Source of the DNA: Accumulibacter sp036625275
GTDB lineage: Bacteria > Pseudomonadota > Gammaproteobacteria > Burkholderiales > Rhodocyclaceae
DNA length: 64,000 nucleotides
Direction: 5' to 3'
Assembly (NCBI RefSeq): GCF_036625275.1
Contig: NZ_JAZKUD010000008.1
Coordinates: forward strand, 1-64,000
The notes beneath the pieces are model-generated. The model ran no database searches. It saw only the letters and a program-made list of their open reading frames with translations, and was not told the origin of the DNA. Both the position numbers and the translations under genes were made by a program. Positions 1 to 8,445 of the stretch are shown piece after piece (the stretch's first letter is position 1; the number at the start of each line of letters is the position of its first letter).

Positions 1-2
1 TG

Positions 3-272
3 CTTGAGCGCCACTATTTCGAATCAGGCAAGGCGGTCTTCGAGTTGAGCCCCGGACAGCACCATGATCACCTGGTCTGTGTAGACTGCGGCCGCGTCGA
101 GGAATTCTACGATGCCGAGATCGAACGCCGGCAAATGAAGATTGCCAAGGAACGTGGTTTCGTCATTCGCGAACACGCGCTTTATCTCTACGCCGAATGC
201 ACCAAGACGGAATGCCCGTATCGTGGCACTTCGCTCAGGCATTCCGGCGAGCGCAACAAGACGCCCTCCTGA
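3..272 (+). CDS. fur: Ferric uptake regulator Fur, C-terminal part (5' end outside window)
   Basis: This is the last 89 residues of Fur, the Fe(II)-dependent dimeric repressor of iron-uptake genes. The visible part is the dimerisation and metal-binding half. It shows the HHDHLVC metal-binding segment, a CVDCG pair, the helix with DAEIERRQ, and a C-terminal C-x4-C pair (ECTKTECPYRG). The DNA-binding winged helix lies upstream of the window. The stop is only 7 bp from the stop of the convergent kinase gene, so there is no room for separate terminators. Zur or PerR would be the alternatives, but the HHDHLVCVDCG sequence fits Fur proper. Confidence 0.93.
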   Translation, partial: LERHYFESGKAVFELSPGQHHDHLVCVDCGRVEEFYDAEIERRQMKIAKERGFVIREHALYLYAECTKTECPYRGTSLRHSGERNKTPS

Positions 273-279
273 GCAGCGC

Positions 280-1215
280 TTACCAGAGAGCAGTGCCGAA
301 AGCCCTGGCGAACAGACTGGCGATTTGATCCCGGCTCGGACGATGGTTCTGGCCACCCCGATGGGCGACCTTGAGGGCGCCCATCACCGCTGCAAGCTGA
401 CCAATCTTCTCCCAGTCCCAGCCGGCGGCAATTCCGTAGAGCAGGCCCGCGCGGTAAGCGTCACCGCAGCCGGTGGGGTCAACAACGGCGTCAGCCTGGA
501 CACAGGGAATTTCATGGCAGCGGCCGCCGACATAAATTCGCGAACCGGCACCGCCCAGGGTAATGACCAGCGCTTCGACTTCAGCAGCGAGTTGCTCAAT
601 CGACCGACCCGTTCGGTCACATAGCAGTTTCGCTTCGTAATCATTGAAACAGGCGTAATTGGCCAGACGCATGAAGTTCATCAGATCGTCACCGGAGAAC
701 ATCGGCAAGCCCTGACCGGGGTCAAAGACAAAGGGCACCGCCGCCGCCGCAAAGTCCTGTGCGTGCTGCAGCATGCCGTCACGCCCATCGGGAGCGACGA
801 TGCCGAGCGTCGCCCCCTCGACATCGACAACCCGATTGAGGTGCGAGTACATCATCGCGCCGGGGTGGAAAGCGGTGATCTGGTTGTCGTCGAGGTCGGT
901 GGTGATGAAGGCCTGCGCGGTGAAGCTGCCGGCAATCCGGCGCACATGCGCGCGCGTCAGGCCCTGGTCATCGAGTCGCACCAGATAGGGGTCGGCATCG
1001 TCGCCCACCGTGGCCATGATCAAGGGGTCACCACCGAGCAGTTTGAGATTGTAAGCAATGTTGCCCGCGCAACCGCCAAACTCCCGTCGCATCTCGGGCA
1101 CCAGAAAAGCGACATTGAGAATGTGAATCTGCTCGGGCAGGATGTGATTCTTGAAACGATCATGGAAAACCATGATGTTGTCGAAGGCAATGGAGCCGCA
1201 AATGAGCGTAGGCAT
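280..1215 (-). CDS. PfkB-family carbohydrate/adenosine kinase
   Basis: A 311-residue sugar or nucleoside kinase of the PfkB (ribokinase) family, expected to transfer the ATP gamma-phosphate to a hydroxymethyl group in the cytoplasm. An N-terminal GGCAGNIAYNLKLLGG segment matches PfkB signature 1. DPTGCGDAYRAGLLYG near the C-terminus matches signature 2, with the catalytic Asp in GCGDA and the anion hole formed by TGCG. The frame stays open further upstream, but MPTLICGSIAFDN is the usual family N-terminus and a GGAA-type ribosome site precedes it. It is the last gene of the minus-strand aroQ-acc-prmA operon. Adenosine is a plausible substrate; the sequence alone does not settle this. Confidence 0.88.
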   Translation of the reverse strand: MPTLICGSIAFDNIMVFHDRFKNHILPEQIHILNVAFLVPEMRREFGGCAGNIAYNLKLLGGDPLIMATVGDDADPYLVRLDDQGLTRAHVRRIAGSFTAQAFITTDLDDNQITAFHPGAMMYSHLNRVVDVEGATLGIVAPDGRDGMLQHAQDFAAAAVPFVFDPGQGLPMFSGDDLMNFMRLANYACFNDYEAKLLCDRTGRSIEQLAAEVEALVITLGGAGSRIYVGGRCHEIPCVQADAVVDPTGCGDAYRAGLLYGIAAGWDWEKIGQLAAVMGALKVAHRGGQNHRPSRDQIASLFARAFGTALW

Positions 1216-1318
1216 GGACTTTCCGGAGTGATGAGTGGGTTGCAAAAGAAAGGAATGACAGGAAGGAACGGCAGCCACAGGCCTGCTCGGCCTCGGCAGC
1301 CTCCGGGAATGGGCGCAA

Positions 1319-2287
1319 TCAGGGGTAGAAAACGTAAAGCCGATAACCGGCAGCATTGATCCCGCTAGCCTCGAGCCATAATCTGAGTTCGAGGTCGGCA
1401 TTGGCCGCGAACGCCTCATCCAGCAGCCCCGAAGGTGGCAGATACTCATCGGGTTGCAAAACGCGGCGTGCGACCACCTTGTCATGGGTGTCGGTGAGCG
1501 TCAGTTCAAGCGCCGGGTAGGCCTGCACATACGCCGCCCGGTTACGCAGCGTGGCTTGCAGGGCGAGCAGTTTATGGTGTCCCGGATCGATCTGCAATTC
1601 CGATGTCTCGATGCTCATCCACTCTGAATGACGCGGCAGCGGCATGTCGGCCCCCAGGGCATCACTCAGCGCCGCCAGTGCTGGCCGCAAGCCGGGTAGA
1701 CCCAGCGCGATGGCCACACGGAAATGAAACACCCCCTGGCAGGCAAGCATCACGGCAAGCAACAGGGCGATGATCGCGTATGGCTTGGTCATCGCCCGAT
1801 CTGCCGGCAACGCCGGCCGGCCCATCACGCCTTCGAGCCACTTGCCGTAGGCCAGCGTTTCGCGAGGCCGCACCAGACTTTCCCTTGCCGGCTCCTCGGC
1901 ATGAGTCAGGCCGAGTTCGGGAGCGCTTGGCGCAGGCTCGGGCAACCTGTCGTCTGGCTGCACATCGACCGGCTCGGAAACCGGTGGCAAAGCCAGCTCG
2001 GGCGGCAGGGCCAGATCGATTTCGAAGCCGGGGTGATGGGTGGGCGCCTGCCAAGGTTGGATAGCGACCGCGGCGACCGCTGCGGCATCCGTCGCCTGCT
2101 CCGCAGAAGTCGCTCCCGCCGCCGGCTCCGGGGCGATCGGGGTCGGCGGCGCGTCGTCGTCGACCAGTCCGTCGATGGCATTGAATACCGTTCGGCATTG
2201 CCCACAGCGGACTTTGCCGGCGCGCGCCCGGATCTGCTCGGAAGTGACCCGGAAGATGGTCTGGCAGCTCGGGCAGCAGGTCTTCAC
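1319..2287 (-). CDS. MJ0042-type zinc-ribbon protein with DUF3426 domain
   Basis: A 322-residue protein. It starts with a zinc-ribbon (CPSC ... CGQC, within residues 1-35) of the MJ0042 finger type. A low-complexity Pro/Ala/Glu linker follows, then one transmembrane helix (about residues 170-190) and a C-terminal DUF3426 domain likely to lie in the periplasm. I chose the GTG start one base after the prmA stop because it places the finger at the N-terminus as in relatives; an upstream in-frame start would lie inside prmA. The family regularly follows prmA in betaproteobacteria, and its biochemical role is unknown. Confidence 0.85.
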   Translation of the reverse strand: MKTCCPSCQTIFRVTSEQIRARAGKVRCGQCRTVFNAIDGLVDDDAPPTPIAPEPAAGATSAEQATDAAAVAAVAIQPWQAPTHHPGFEIDLALPPELALPPVSEPVDVQPDDRLPEPAPSAPELGLTHAEEPARESLVRPRETLAYGKWLEGVMGRPALPADRAMTKPYAIIALLLAVMLACQGVFHFRVAIALGLPGLRPALAALSDALGADMPLPRHSEWMSIETSELQIDPGHHKLLALQATLRNRAAYVQAYPALELTLTDTHDKVVARRVLQPDEYLPPSGLLDEAFAANADLELRLWLEASGINAAGYRLYVFYP

Positions 2288-2288
2288 G

Positions 2289-3179
2289 TTAAGCCTTGAT
2301 ACCTGCCAGACATATCCAGCCGTCGCGCGTGTCGACAATTCTCAGCTCAAGGTAAGGCGTGTAGGCGGCAATCAGCTCGTCCGCCTGCTCGAAGAGAATG
2401 CCTGATAGGGCAAGGCTGCCACCTCGGCGAACGTGCGCACTGATCAACGGCGCCAGGACCTTGAGCGGATTGGCAAGGATGTTGGCGACCACGAGGTCGA
2501 ACTGGCCATGTAGCTCGTTTGCTGAATCCTGGAAGCGGGCGCTGACCCCGTTCTCCTCGGCATTGTTCCTGGCTGCGATCACCGCCTGCGGATCGATATC
2601 GACCCCGATCACGTCGCCAGCACCCAGTCTGGCCGCGGCGATGGCGAGAATCCCGGAGCCACAGCCATAATCGAGCATCGACATCCCCGGCAACACCTGG
2701 CACTCAAGCCATTCCAGGCACAGCCGGGTGGTCGGATGCGAACCCGTTCCGAACGCCATGCCGGGATCGAGCACCAGGACAATTGCCTGCGGATCAGGAG
2801 CCTGGTGCCATGAAGGGACAATCCACAAGCGCTCCGAGACACGAATCGGTTCGAACTGGGACTGGGTCAGTCGCACCCAGTCCTGATCGGCCACCTCTTC
2901 CTGCGTGAAGGACGGAAAATCGTCGAGACCGGCCAGTGCCGCACAGGTCGTCAGCAGTTGCCTGGTGTCGCTATCCGGTTTGAGCAGTGCAATGACCCGT
3001 GAATGCGCCCAGCCTGGGCGGCTGGGCGAACCGGGTTCGCCGAACTGCGGTTGTTCGTCGGGGGTGCCGGCATCCGCATCTTCGATACTGGCGGCCAGCG
3101 CGCCTGCATCGAGAAGCGCGTCAGCCAGCGCCTCGGCATGTTGGCAGTCGGTCTGGATGCTCAGAGATAACCAGGCCAT
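2289..3179 (-). CDS. prmA: Ribosomal protein L11 methyltransferase
   Basis: PrmA uses S-adenosylmethionine to methylate ribosomal protein L11 at several amino groups. The 296-residue length is normal. The SAM-binding motif I is DYGCGSGILAIAAARLGA. It is preceded by FGTGSHPTTRLCLEWL, a signature of PrmA, and followed by VVANILANPL, the NPP-like catalytic loop region in its PrmA form. The N-terminal domain that binds L11 is present. It lies 16 bp downstream of accC and one base upstream of the zinc-ribbon gene, so translation is probably coupled. Confidence 0.95.
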   Translation of the reverse strand: MAWLSLSIQTDCQHAEALADALLDAGALAASIEDADAGTPDEQPQFGEPGSPSRPGWAHSRVIALLKPDSDTRQLLTTCAALAGLDDFPSFTQEEVADQDWVRLTQSQFEPIRVSERLWIVPSWHQAPDPQAIVLVLDPGMAFGTGSHPTTRLCLEWLECQVLPGMSMLDYGCGSGILAIAAARLGAGDVIGVDIDPQAVIAARNNAEENGVSARFQDSANELHGQFDLVVANILANPLKVLAPLISAHVRRGGSLALSGILFEQADELIAAYTPYLELRIVDTRDGWICLAGIKA

Positions 3180-3195
3180 CGTGATTCAGCGACGA

Positions 3196-4560
3196 TCAGC
3201 CACCCTTGTTGACCTCGTCCTTGGCGGCGAGCCTTTGCTCGAGATAGTGGATGCTGCTGCCCCCCTCCATGAAGCGAGCGTCCTGCATCAGTTCCTGATG
3301 CAGCGCGATGTTCGTCGTAATGCCTTCGATACTCATTTCCGACAGGGCAATACGCATGCGGCGAATCGCCTGGTCGCGGCTGTCGCCATAAGCGATCACC
3401 TTGGCAACCATCGAGTCATAGTGCGAAGGAATGGTATAGCCCTGATAGATATGCGAGTCCACGCGAATGCCCGGCCCGCCCGGTGGATGATAGAAACTGA
3501 TCTTGCCCGGTGAGGGAACGAAAGTGAAGGGGTCTTCGGCGTTGATCCGGCATTCGATGGCGTGACCGCGGAAGGTCAGATCGCGCTGTCTGAAATGCAG
3601 CTTCTCGCCTGCAGCAATGCGGATCTGCTCGGCAACAAGATCGACACCGGTGATCTGTTCGGTCACCGGATGCTCGACCTGAATGCGGGTATTCATCTCG
3701 ATGAAGTAAAACTCGTTATTCTCGAAAAGGAATTCGAAGGTACCTGCACCACGATAGTTGATGCGCCGGCACGCTTCGGCACAACGCTCGCCGATGCGCA
3801 CGATATGCCGGCTGGGAATACCGGGGGCCGGCGCTTCCTCGATGATCTTCTGGTGACGGCGCTGCATCGAGCAATCACGTTCGCCGAGGTAGACCGCGTT
3901 CCTGAAGCTGTCGGCCAGAACCTGAATCTCGACATGGCGCGGGTTTTCCAGGTATTTCTCCAGATAGACGTTGGGATTTCCAAAAAAGCTTTGTGCCTCC
4001 GCACGAGTCATGTTCACGGCGTTGATCAGCGCGGCTTCGGTCCGGACGACACGCATCCCGCGCCCACCCCCACCTCCCGCAGCCTTGATGATCACCGGGT
4101 AGCCGACGGCTTTGGCAATCAGTGCGATCTCCCTGGGATCATCGGGCAGCGCACCTTCCGAACCGGGTACGCAGGGAACTCCTGTGATGCGCATGGCCTC
4201 CTTCGCGGAAACCTTGTCGCCCATCAACCGGATCGTTTCCGGACGGGGTCCGATGAAAACGAAACCGGAGGATTCCACACGTTCGGCAAAGTCTGCGTTC
4301 TCGGACAGGAAACCATAGCCTGGGTGGATGGCCTGCGCGTCAGTGACCTCGGCCGCCGAGATGATTGCCGGCACATTGAGGTAGCTGTGGGCAGAAGACG
4401 CCGGACCAATGCAGACCGACTCGTCGGCCAACCTGACGTACTTGGCTTCACGATCAGCCTCCGAATGCACAACCACGGTCTTGATCCCGAGTTCACGGCA
4501 GGCGCGCTGGATGCGAAGGGCGATTTCTCCGCGGTTGGCGATAAGGACTTTCCCGAACAT
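3196..4560 (-). CDS. accC: Acetyl-CoA carboxylase, biotin carboxylase subunit
   Basis: AccC carboxylates the biotin on AccB using ATP and bicarbonate, the first half-reaction of fatty-acid synthesis. The 454 residues show the N-terminal MFGKVLIANRGEIALRI start, the glycine-rich ATP-grasp loop AAGGGGGRGMRVV, the EAPAPGIPS region, and FIEMNTRIQVEHPVTE, which carries the catalytic Glu/Arg residues. Unlike most relatives, the accB-accC spacer here is 136 bp and is filled by a palindromic repeat, so the accC message is preceded by strong hairpins. Confidence 0.97.
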   Translation of the reverse strand: MFGKVLIANRGEIALRIQRACRELGIKTVVVHSEADREAKYVRLADESVCIGPASSAHSYLNVPAIISAAEVTDAQAIHPGYGFLSENADFAERVESSGFVFIGPRPETIRLMGDKVSAKEAMRITGVPCVPGSEGALPDDPREIALIAKAVGYPVIIKAAGGGGGRGMRVVRTEAALINAVNMTRAEAQSFFGNPNVYLEKYLENPRHVEIQVLADSFRNAVYLGERDCSMQRRHQKIIEEAPAPGIPSRHIVRIGERCAEACRRINYRGAGTFEFLFENNEFYFIEMNTRIQVEHPVTEQITGVDLVAEQIRIAAGEKLHFRQRDLTFRGHAIECRINAEDPFTFVPSPGKISFYHPPGGPGIRVDSHIYQGYTIPSHYDSMVAKVIAYGDSRDQAIRRMRIALSEMSIEGITTNIALHQELMQDARFMEGGSSIHYLEQRLAAKDEVNKGG

Positions 4561-4580
4561 GGCGGACGAATCTCCTTAAT

Positions 4581-4698
4581 GTGAAAGTCGCGTCAGCGAC
4601 TCACGAATCTCCCCTCCCCCTCGCGGGGGAGGGGTCGGGGGAGAGGGAAACGGTCATGACTTTCATGATCAGGGGTGCCTGGAAAAGTCATGACCGTT
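4581..4698 (+). repeat. Composite palindromic intergenic repeat, copy A (forward)
   Basis: Three consecutive inverted repeats: GTGAAAGTCGCG/GCGACTCAC, then CCCCTCCCCC/GGGGGAGGGG, then AACGGTCATGACTTT paired with AAAGTCATGACCGTT. It fills the accB-accC spacer. The last bases of the element supply the accB stop codon (TAA at 4699-4697 on the minus strand). Related copies occur at 32455, 33873, 41266 and 61804. Confidence 0.9.
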
Positions 4699-5140
4699 AG
4701 CCGATAATGAACAAGGGTTCACCATATTCGACCGGTTGACCGTTCTCGATCAGAATCGCCTTGATCGTTCCACCCCGCTCGGCTTCGATCTCGTTGAGCA
4801 GTTTCATCGCCTCGATGATGCAGAGCGTATCGCCAACCTTGACCACGCTGCCCACCTCGACGAAAGGTTCAGCTCCGGGACTCGATGCACGATAGAAAGT
4901 GCCGACCATCGGCGCCTTGATCGGATCGCCTTCCGGAAGCTCGGGTTCCGCCGACTCGGCCACTGTGACGGTTGCCGGTCCCGCTACCGACAAGGGGGCC
5001 GGCGGCGCGTAAGCATGCTGCATCATGCCGCCGCCGTGCTTGACGATGCGGACCCGTTCCTCGGCATCGTTGATCTCAAGTTCGGTAATGCTCGATTCCT
5101 CGACAAGGTCGATAAGTTTCTTCAGTTTTCGCAGATCCAT
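4697..5140 (-). CDS. accB: Acetyl-CoA carboxylase biotin carboxyl carrier protein
   Basis: AccB carries biotin between the carboxylase and carboxyltransferase halves of acetyl-CoA carboxylase. It has 147 residues: an N-terminal MDLRKLKKLIDLVEES helix, a Pro/Ala-rich linker, and a C-terminal biotinyl domain with the EAMKLLNEIE site (Lys is biotinylated) and a preceding PMVGTFYRASSPGAEPF loop with the BCCP thumb. It sits between aroQ and accC in one operon. Its stop codon lies at the outer edge of repeat copy A. Confidence 0.96.
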   Translation of the reverse strand: MDLRKLKKLIDLVEESSITELEINDAEERVRIVKHGGGMMQHAYAPPAPLSVAGPATVTVAESAEPELPEGDPIKAPMVGTFYRASSPGAEPFVEVGSVVKVGDTLCIIEAMKLLNEIEAERGGTIKAILIENGQPVEYGEPLFIIG

Positions 5141-5212
5141 GGATTCACTCCGGATGATTGTTATTGTTTGCGGTCAAGCTCGGGACGGGCGTTGAGAGCA
5201 GCCCGCAGGCGA

Positions 5213-5674
5213 TCAAAGGTTTCGCTCGGCGGAGATCCTGCCCAGGAGATATTCCAGTGCCAGCAGATAGCCCTCGCTGCCCAGGCCACTGATCACGCCA
5301 ATCGCCAGATCGGAAAAATACGAGTGCTGGCGGAACGGTTCACGGGCATGCACGTTGGACAGGTGGACTTCGACGAAGGGAATGCCGGTGCCGGCGAGTG
5401 CATCGCGCAGCGCGATGCTGGTATGCGTGTAAGCCGCCGGGTTGATGATCAGGAAACGGACTTCCTGGGCGCTCGCCGCATGGACGCGCTCAATCAACGC
5501 CCCCTCGTGATTGCTCTGGAAGGTTTCGAGATGAACTCCGGCGGCCTCGGCACGGTGGGCAAGTGCGAGATTGATCTCGGCAAGTGTGCTTGAACCGTAG
5601 TACGCGGGTTCGCGAGTACCCAGCAGATTGAGATTGGGTCCATGCAGGACAAGCAGCCTGGGGAGATCTGACAT
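5213..5674 (-). CDS. aroQ: Type II 3-dehydroquinate dehydratase
   Basis: AroQ removes water from 3-dehydroquinate to give 3-dehydroshikimate in the shikimate pathway. From MSDLPRLLVLHGPNLNLLG the protein has 153 residues, normal for the dodecameric type II enzyme. The active-site Tyr is in TREPAYYG, the Asn in IINPAAYTHTS, the His in VEVHLSNVHARE, and the lid Arg follows. The frame is open 11 codons further upstream; the internal ATG gives the usual family length. It is immediately upstream of accB, a conserved betaproteobacterial arrangement. Confidence 0.95.
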   Translation of the reverse strand: MSDLPRLLVLHGPNLNLLGTREPAYYGSSTLAEINLALAHRAEAAGVHLETFQSNHEGALIERVHAASAQEVRFLIINPAAYTHTSIALRDALAGTGIPFVEVHLSNVHAREPFRQHSYFSDLAIGVISGLGSEGYLLALEYLLGRISAERNL

Positions 5675-5755
5675 GGTGTCGGTTTTCGACGCAGTTTGCT
5701 TCTTCATGACCGTCAGTTTGCCGTAAATGGCCGCATTTTGTCCAGCAACACGTCT

Positions 5756-6295
5756 TCAGCGCGTCCCCACCTGCTGCAGTATCCGATCCAGCTCGCTCTC
5801 GGACAAGGGACCCAGTCGACGCAGCAGAACCTCGCGCTGCGCACTGATCACCAGGGTATAGGGCAGACCCAGAGCGGCGTTCCCGAGTTGCCCGGCAAGG
5901 TCGACGCCGGCTGCGTCACCGATCAGCAGCGGGTAGCCAACCGGATGGGTTTCGGCAAAAGTGCGTATGTTGTCTTTGCTGTCGAGCGCAATGCCGACAA
6001 ACTGCACACCTTGTGGCAGATAGCGGCCCTGCAGTCGTGAAAACGCCGGCATTTCGTCCCGGCAAGGCGGGCACCAGGTGGCCCAGAAATTGATGACCAG
6101 TGTTTTTCCTTGCCAGCGCGAAAACGGATGAGACTTCCCGTGCACGTCTTCGAGACTGCTGGCAAACAGGCGTGCCAGCACCTCGGCCGGTACTGCTGGC
6201 CAGACCTGCGGCGGCGAACCGGAACGTTGCGATGCGGCGAAGATTCCAGCCAGCAAGGCAGCGGCAAACAGGCCGATCAGGACCGCGTTTCTCAT
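5756..6295 (-). CDS. TlpA-like membrane-anchored thioredoxin-fold protein
   Basis: A 179-residue periplasmic thiol-disulfide oxidoreductase. An N-terminal hydrophobic signal/anchor (residues 3-20) is followed by a thioredoxin fold with the WCPPC active site (Cys75 and Cys78) and a cis-Pro segment near ALGLPYTLVI. TlpA/ResA proteins reduce disulfides in apocytochromes or copper-centre proteins; which one is served here cannot be told. The start codon overlaps the upstream gene's stop by 4 bp (ATGA), indicating coupling. The oxidase cluster lies only 4 kb away. Confidence 0.88.
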   Translation of the reverse strand: MRNAVLIGLFAAALLAGIFAASQRSGSPPQVWPAVPAEVLARLFASSLEDVHGKSHPFSRWQGKTLVINFWATWCPPCRDEMPAFSRLQGRYLPQGVQFVGIALDSKDNIRTFAETHPVGYPLLIGDAAGVDLAGQLGNAALGLPYTLVISAQREVLLRRLGPLSESELDRILQQVGTR

Positions 6296-6915
6296 CTATC
6301 GGGCATGCAGTTGGCCGCCAGCAGCCTCTTGACGGCGTCCAGTCGGGCGCGTTCCCGGATTCTGCCATCACGCGTCCTGAAGTTGACGCGTTCCTCGTCA
6401 CGTCGGTAGATGACAAGATTGGCCACTTCGTCATCACCGAGAATCGTCAGCACGGCTTCGGCACGATCGGTGCGTGGCAAACTATGGCGGAAGGCCATAC
6501 CCTCGTTGAGCAGGAAAATTTCGACGTCCTTGGCACTGTCCGGGAACAATTGAATGTCGATCTCGGCATAACGGCCGGCGCTGCCATCGAGCACCGATCC
6601 GGTCAGATAGGGATTGAAGCGTTGCAAGGTCGTCATCAGCCTCGCCGCAGTGCGCAGCAAATGCAGGCTTCTGGCCTGCTGTTCCTGGTTCTGGAACAAG
6701 CGTTGGTAGACCCGCAGTTCGGCCTCGACTTCGCTGTCGTCCGGCATGCCCACGCTCTCCGGCAAGCCAAGGCCACGTGCTGCCTTGCGTTTCGCCAGAG
6801 TGAGATCGCTGATTCCGTCCTGGGCCATCAGACGGGCGGCGAGTGCGGCCACACGGCTGCGTTGCTGGGAACTGCGTTGCTGGGAATTGTGCTGGCGATC
6901 CTGTCGGCCGCTCAT
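6292..6915 (-). CDS. Conserved hypothetical protein, possibly nucleotidyltransferase-like
   Basis: A 207-residue soluble protein with a Gln/Ser/Arg-rich N-terminus. A central LTGSVLDGSAGRYAEIDIQLF segment resembles the GS-x(n)-DxD core of polymerase-beta-type nucleotidyltransferases, although the usual first motif residue spacing is unusual. The likely start is MSGRQDRQ; the frame is open 24 codons upstream but that part lacks a ribosome site. It is first in the minus-strand operon and divergent from mpl, with 111 bp between their starts. The nucleotidyltransferase idea rests on motif shape only. Confidence 0.7.
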   Translation of the reverse strand: MSGRQDRQHNSQQRSSQQRSRVAALAARLMAQDGISDLTLAKRKAARGLGLPESVGMPDDSEVEAELRVYQRLFQNQEQQARSLHLLRTAARLMTTLQRFNPYLTGSVLDGSAGRYAEIDIQLFPDSAKDVEIFLLNEGMAFRHSLPRTDRAEAVLTILGDDEVANLVIYRRDEERVNFRTRDGRIRERARLDAVKRLLAANCMPDR

Positions 6916-7026
6916 GGATGGATCCCGAAGGGGTCTGGCAATGGCAAGGGAGTGGTCAGGCGCGCGAAACCTCGGGCAAGGGTACAATCGCGTCTCCTCA
7001 GCCTGATTTTAACTTGGATTCTGGAC

Positions 7027-8445
7027 ATGCATATTCATATCCTCGGCATTGGTGGCACTTTCATGGCAGGCCTTGCACAGTTGGCGCGTGCCGCAGGGCA
7101 TCACGTCACGGGCTGTGACAGCGGGGTTTACCCGCCGATGAGCACACAGCTTGAGGCTGCAGAAATCGAAGTCATTGAAGGCTATGATAGCGCGCAAACG
7201 GCTTTCGAACCCGACTGCTACGTGGTCGGTAATGCCATTACGCGCGGCAACGCCCTGCTCGAGGAAATCCTTGACCGCGGCCTGCCTTACCTTTCAGGTC
7301 CGCAGTGGCTGGCCGAGAATGTTCTCAAGGGGCGCTGGGTGATGGCGGTGGCCGGAACGCACGGCAAGACGACGGCTTCCGCGATGCTGGCGTGGGTCCT
7401 AGAGGACGCGGGGCTGAGTCCAGGCTTCCTGGTCGGGGGCGTGCCGGTGAATTTCGGGGTTTCAGCGCGTCTGTCCGGCAACAACACGGACGCGCCGTTT
7501 TTCGTGATTGAAGCCGACGAGTACGATACCGCTTTCTGCGACAAGCGCTCCAAGTTCGTTCACTACCGCCCACGGACGGCCATCCTGAACAATCTCGAAT
7601 TCGACCATGCCGACATCTTTGCCAATCTGGCGGCGATCGAGACGCAATTTCACCATTTCGTTCGTACTCTGCCACGCCATGGGCTGCTGGTGTCGAACGC
7701 CGCCGACGGCAACCTGGCTCGTGTCCTGGCCAAAGGCTGCTGGACGCCGGTCGAGTGCTTCAACGATGCCAGTGGCTGGCGCGCGGAAGGGAGCGATACC
7801 GACGGATCGCTGCATCTGTTGCACGGCGACGAACTGGTGGGCAGTACGAACTGGAGCCTGACTGGAACGCACAACCGCAGCAACGCAGTCGCCGTCCTGC
7901 TTGCAGCCAGGCATGCCGGGGTACCCTTTGCCAGAAGCCTGGCAGCACTGTCACGCTTCAGGAATGTCAAGCGTCGTCTGGAACTGCGGGGGGCGGCTGG
8001 AGGTGTCCACGTGTACGACGATTTTGCCCATCACCCGACGGCCATTGCGACGACGCTGGCGGGCCTGCGCAGCAAGATTGGCAGCGACCGCATTCTGGCG
8101 GTCCTGGAGCCACGCTCGAACACCATGAAGCTCGGGGTGATGAAGGCCTTGCTGCCGGCCAGCCTTGGCGACGCCGACCTGGTCTTCTGCTACGCCGCGA
8201 ATCTCGGATGGAGCGCTGCCGAAGCACTCGCTCCGCTGGGCGACAGGGTGATCATCGACGATGATCTCGGACGCCTGGTGGCACGCATCGCAGACACCGC
8301 ATGCGCCGGCGACCAGGTGCTGGTGATGAGCAACGGCGACTTTGGCGGCATCCACGACAAACTGCTGGCAGCACTCGCTGGCGGGCCTTTCAGTACAGAA
8401 AATGGTCAGCCAGAAGGGCCGCGAACAGCAGCGTCAAGTAGATGA
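7027..8445 (+). CDS. mpl: UDP-MurNAc:L-alanyl-gamma-D-glutamyl-meso-DAP ligase
   Basis: Mpl reattaches recycled murein tripeptide to UDP-N-acetylmuramate in the cytoplasm, using ATP. It has 472 residues from MHIHILGIGGTFMAGLA, the Mpl form of the Mur ligase Rossmann start. The P-loop GTHGKTT is at residues 110-116. The central domain contains EADEYDTAFCDKRSKF and VYDDFAHHPTAI, both characteristic of Mpl rather than MurC. The last 56 bp overlap the 3' end of the convergent ctaB gene, so the two transcripts are antisense to each other there. Confidence 0.95.
   Translation: MHIHILGIGGTFMAGLAQLARAAGHHVTGCDSGVYPPMSTQLEAAEIEVIEGYDSAQTAFEPDCYVVGNAITRGNALLEEILDRGLPYLSGPQWLAENVLKGRWVMAVAGTHGKTTASAMLAWVLEDAGLSPGFLVGGVPVNFGVSARLSGNNTDAPFFVIEADEYDTAFCDKRSKFVHYRPRTAILNNLEFDHADIFANLAAIETQFHHFVRTLPRHGLLVSNAADGNLARVLAKGCWTPVECFNDASGWRAEGSDTDGSLHLLHGDELVGSTNWSLTGTHNRSNAVAVLLAARHAGVPFARSLAALSRFRNVKRRLELRGAAGGVHVYDDFAHHPTAIATTLAGLRSKIGSDRILAVLEPRSNTMKLGVMKALLPASLGDADLVFCYAANLGWSAAEALAPLGDRVIIDDDLGRLVARIADTACAGDQVLVMSNGDFGGIHDKLLAALAGGPFSTENGQPEGPRTAASSR

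Noticed and set aside
4581..4698. Repeat copy A as an ordinary rho-independent terminator for accB
   Set aside because: There is no T-run after the stems, it lies inside an operon, and the same composite sequence recurs at four other loci in both orientations.
6100..7026. Upstream extension of the mpl reading frame
   Set aside because: It runs antisense through two real minus-strand genes; Mpl proteins begin at MHIHILGIGG.
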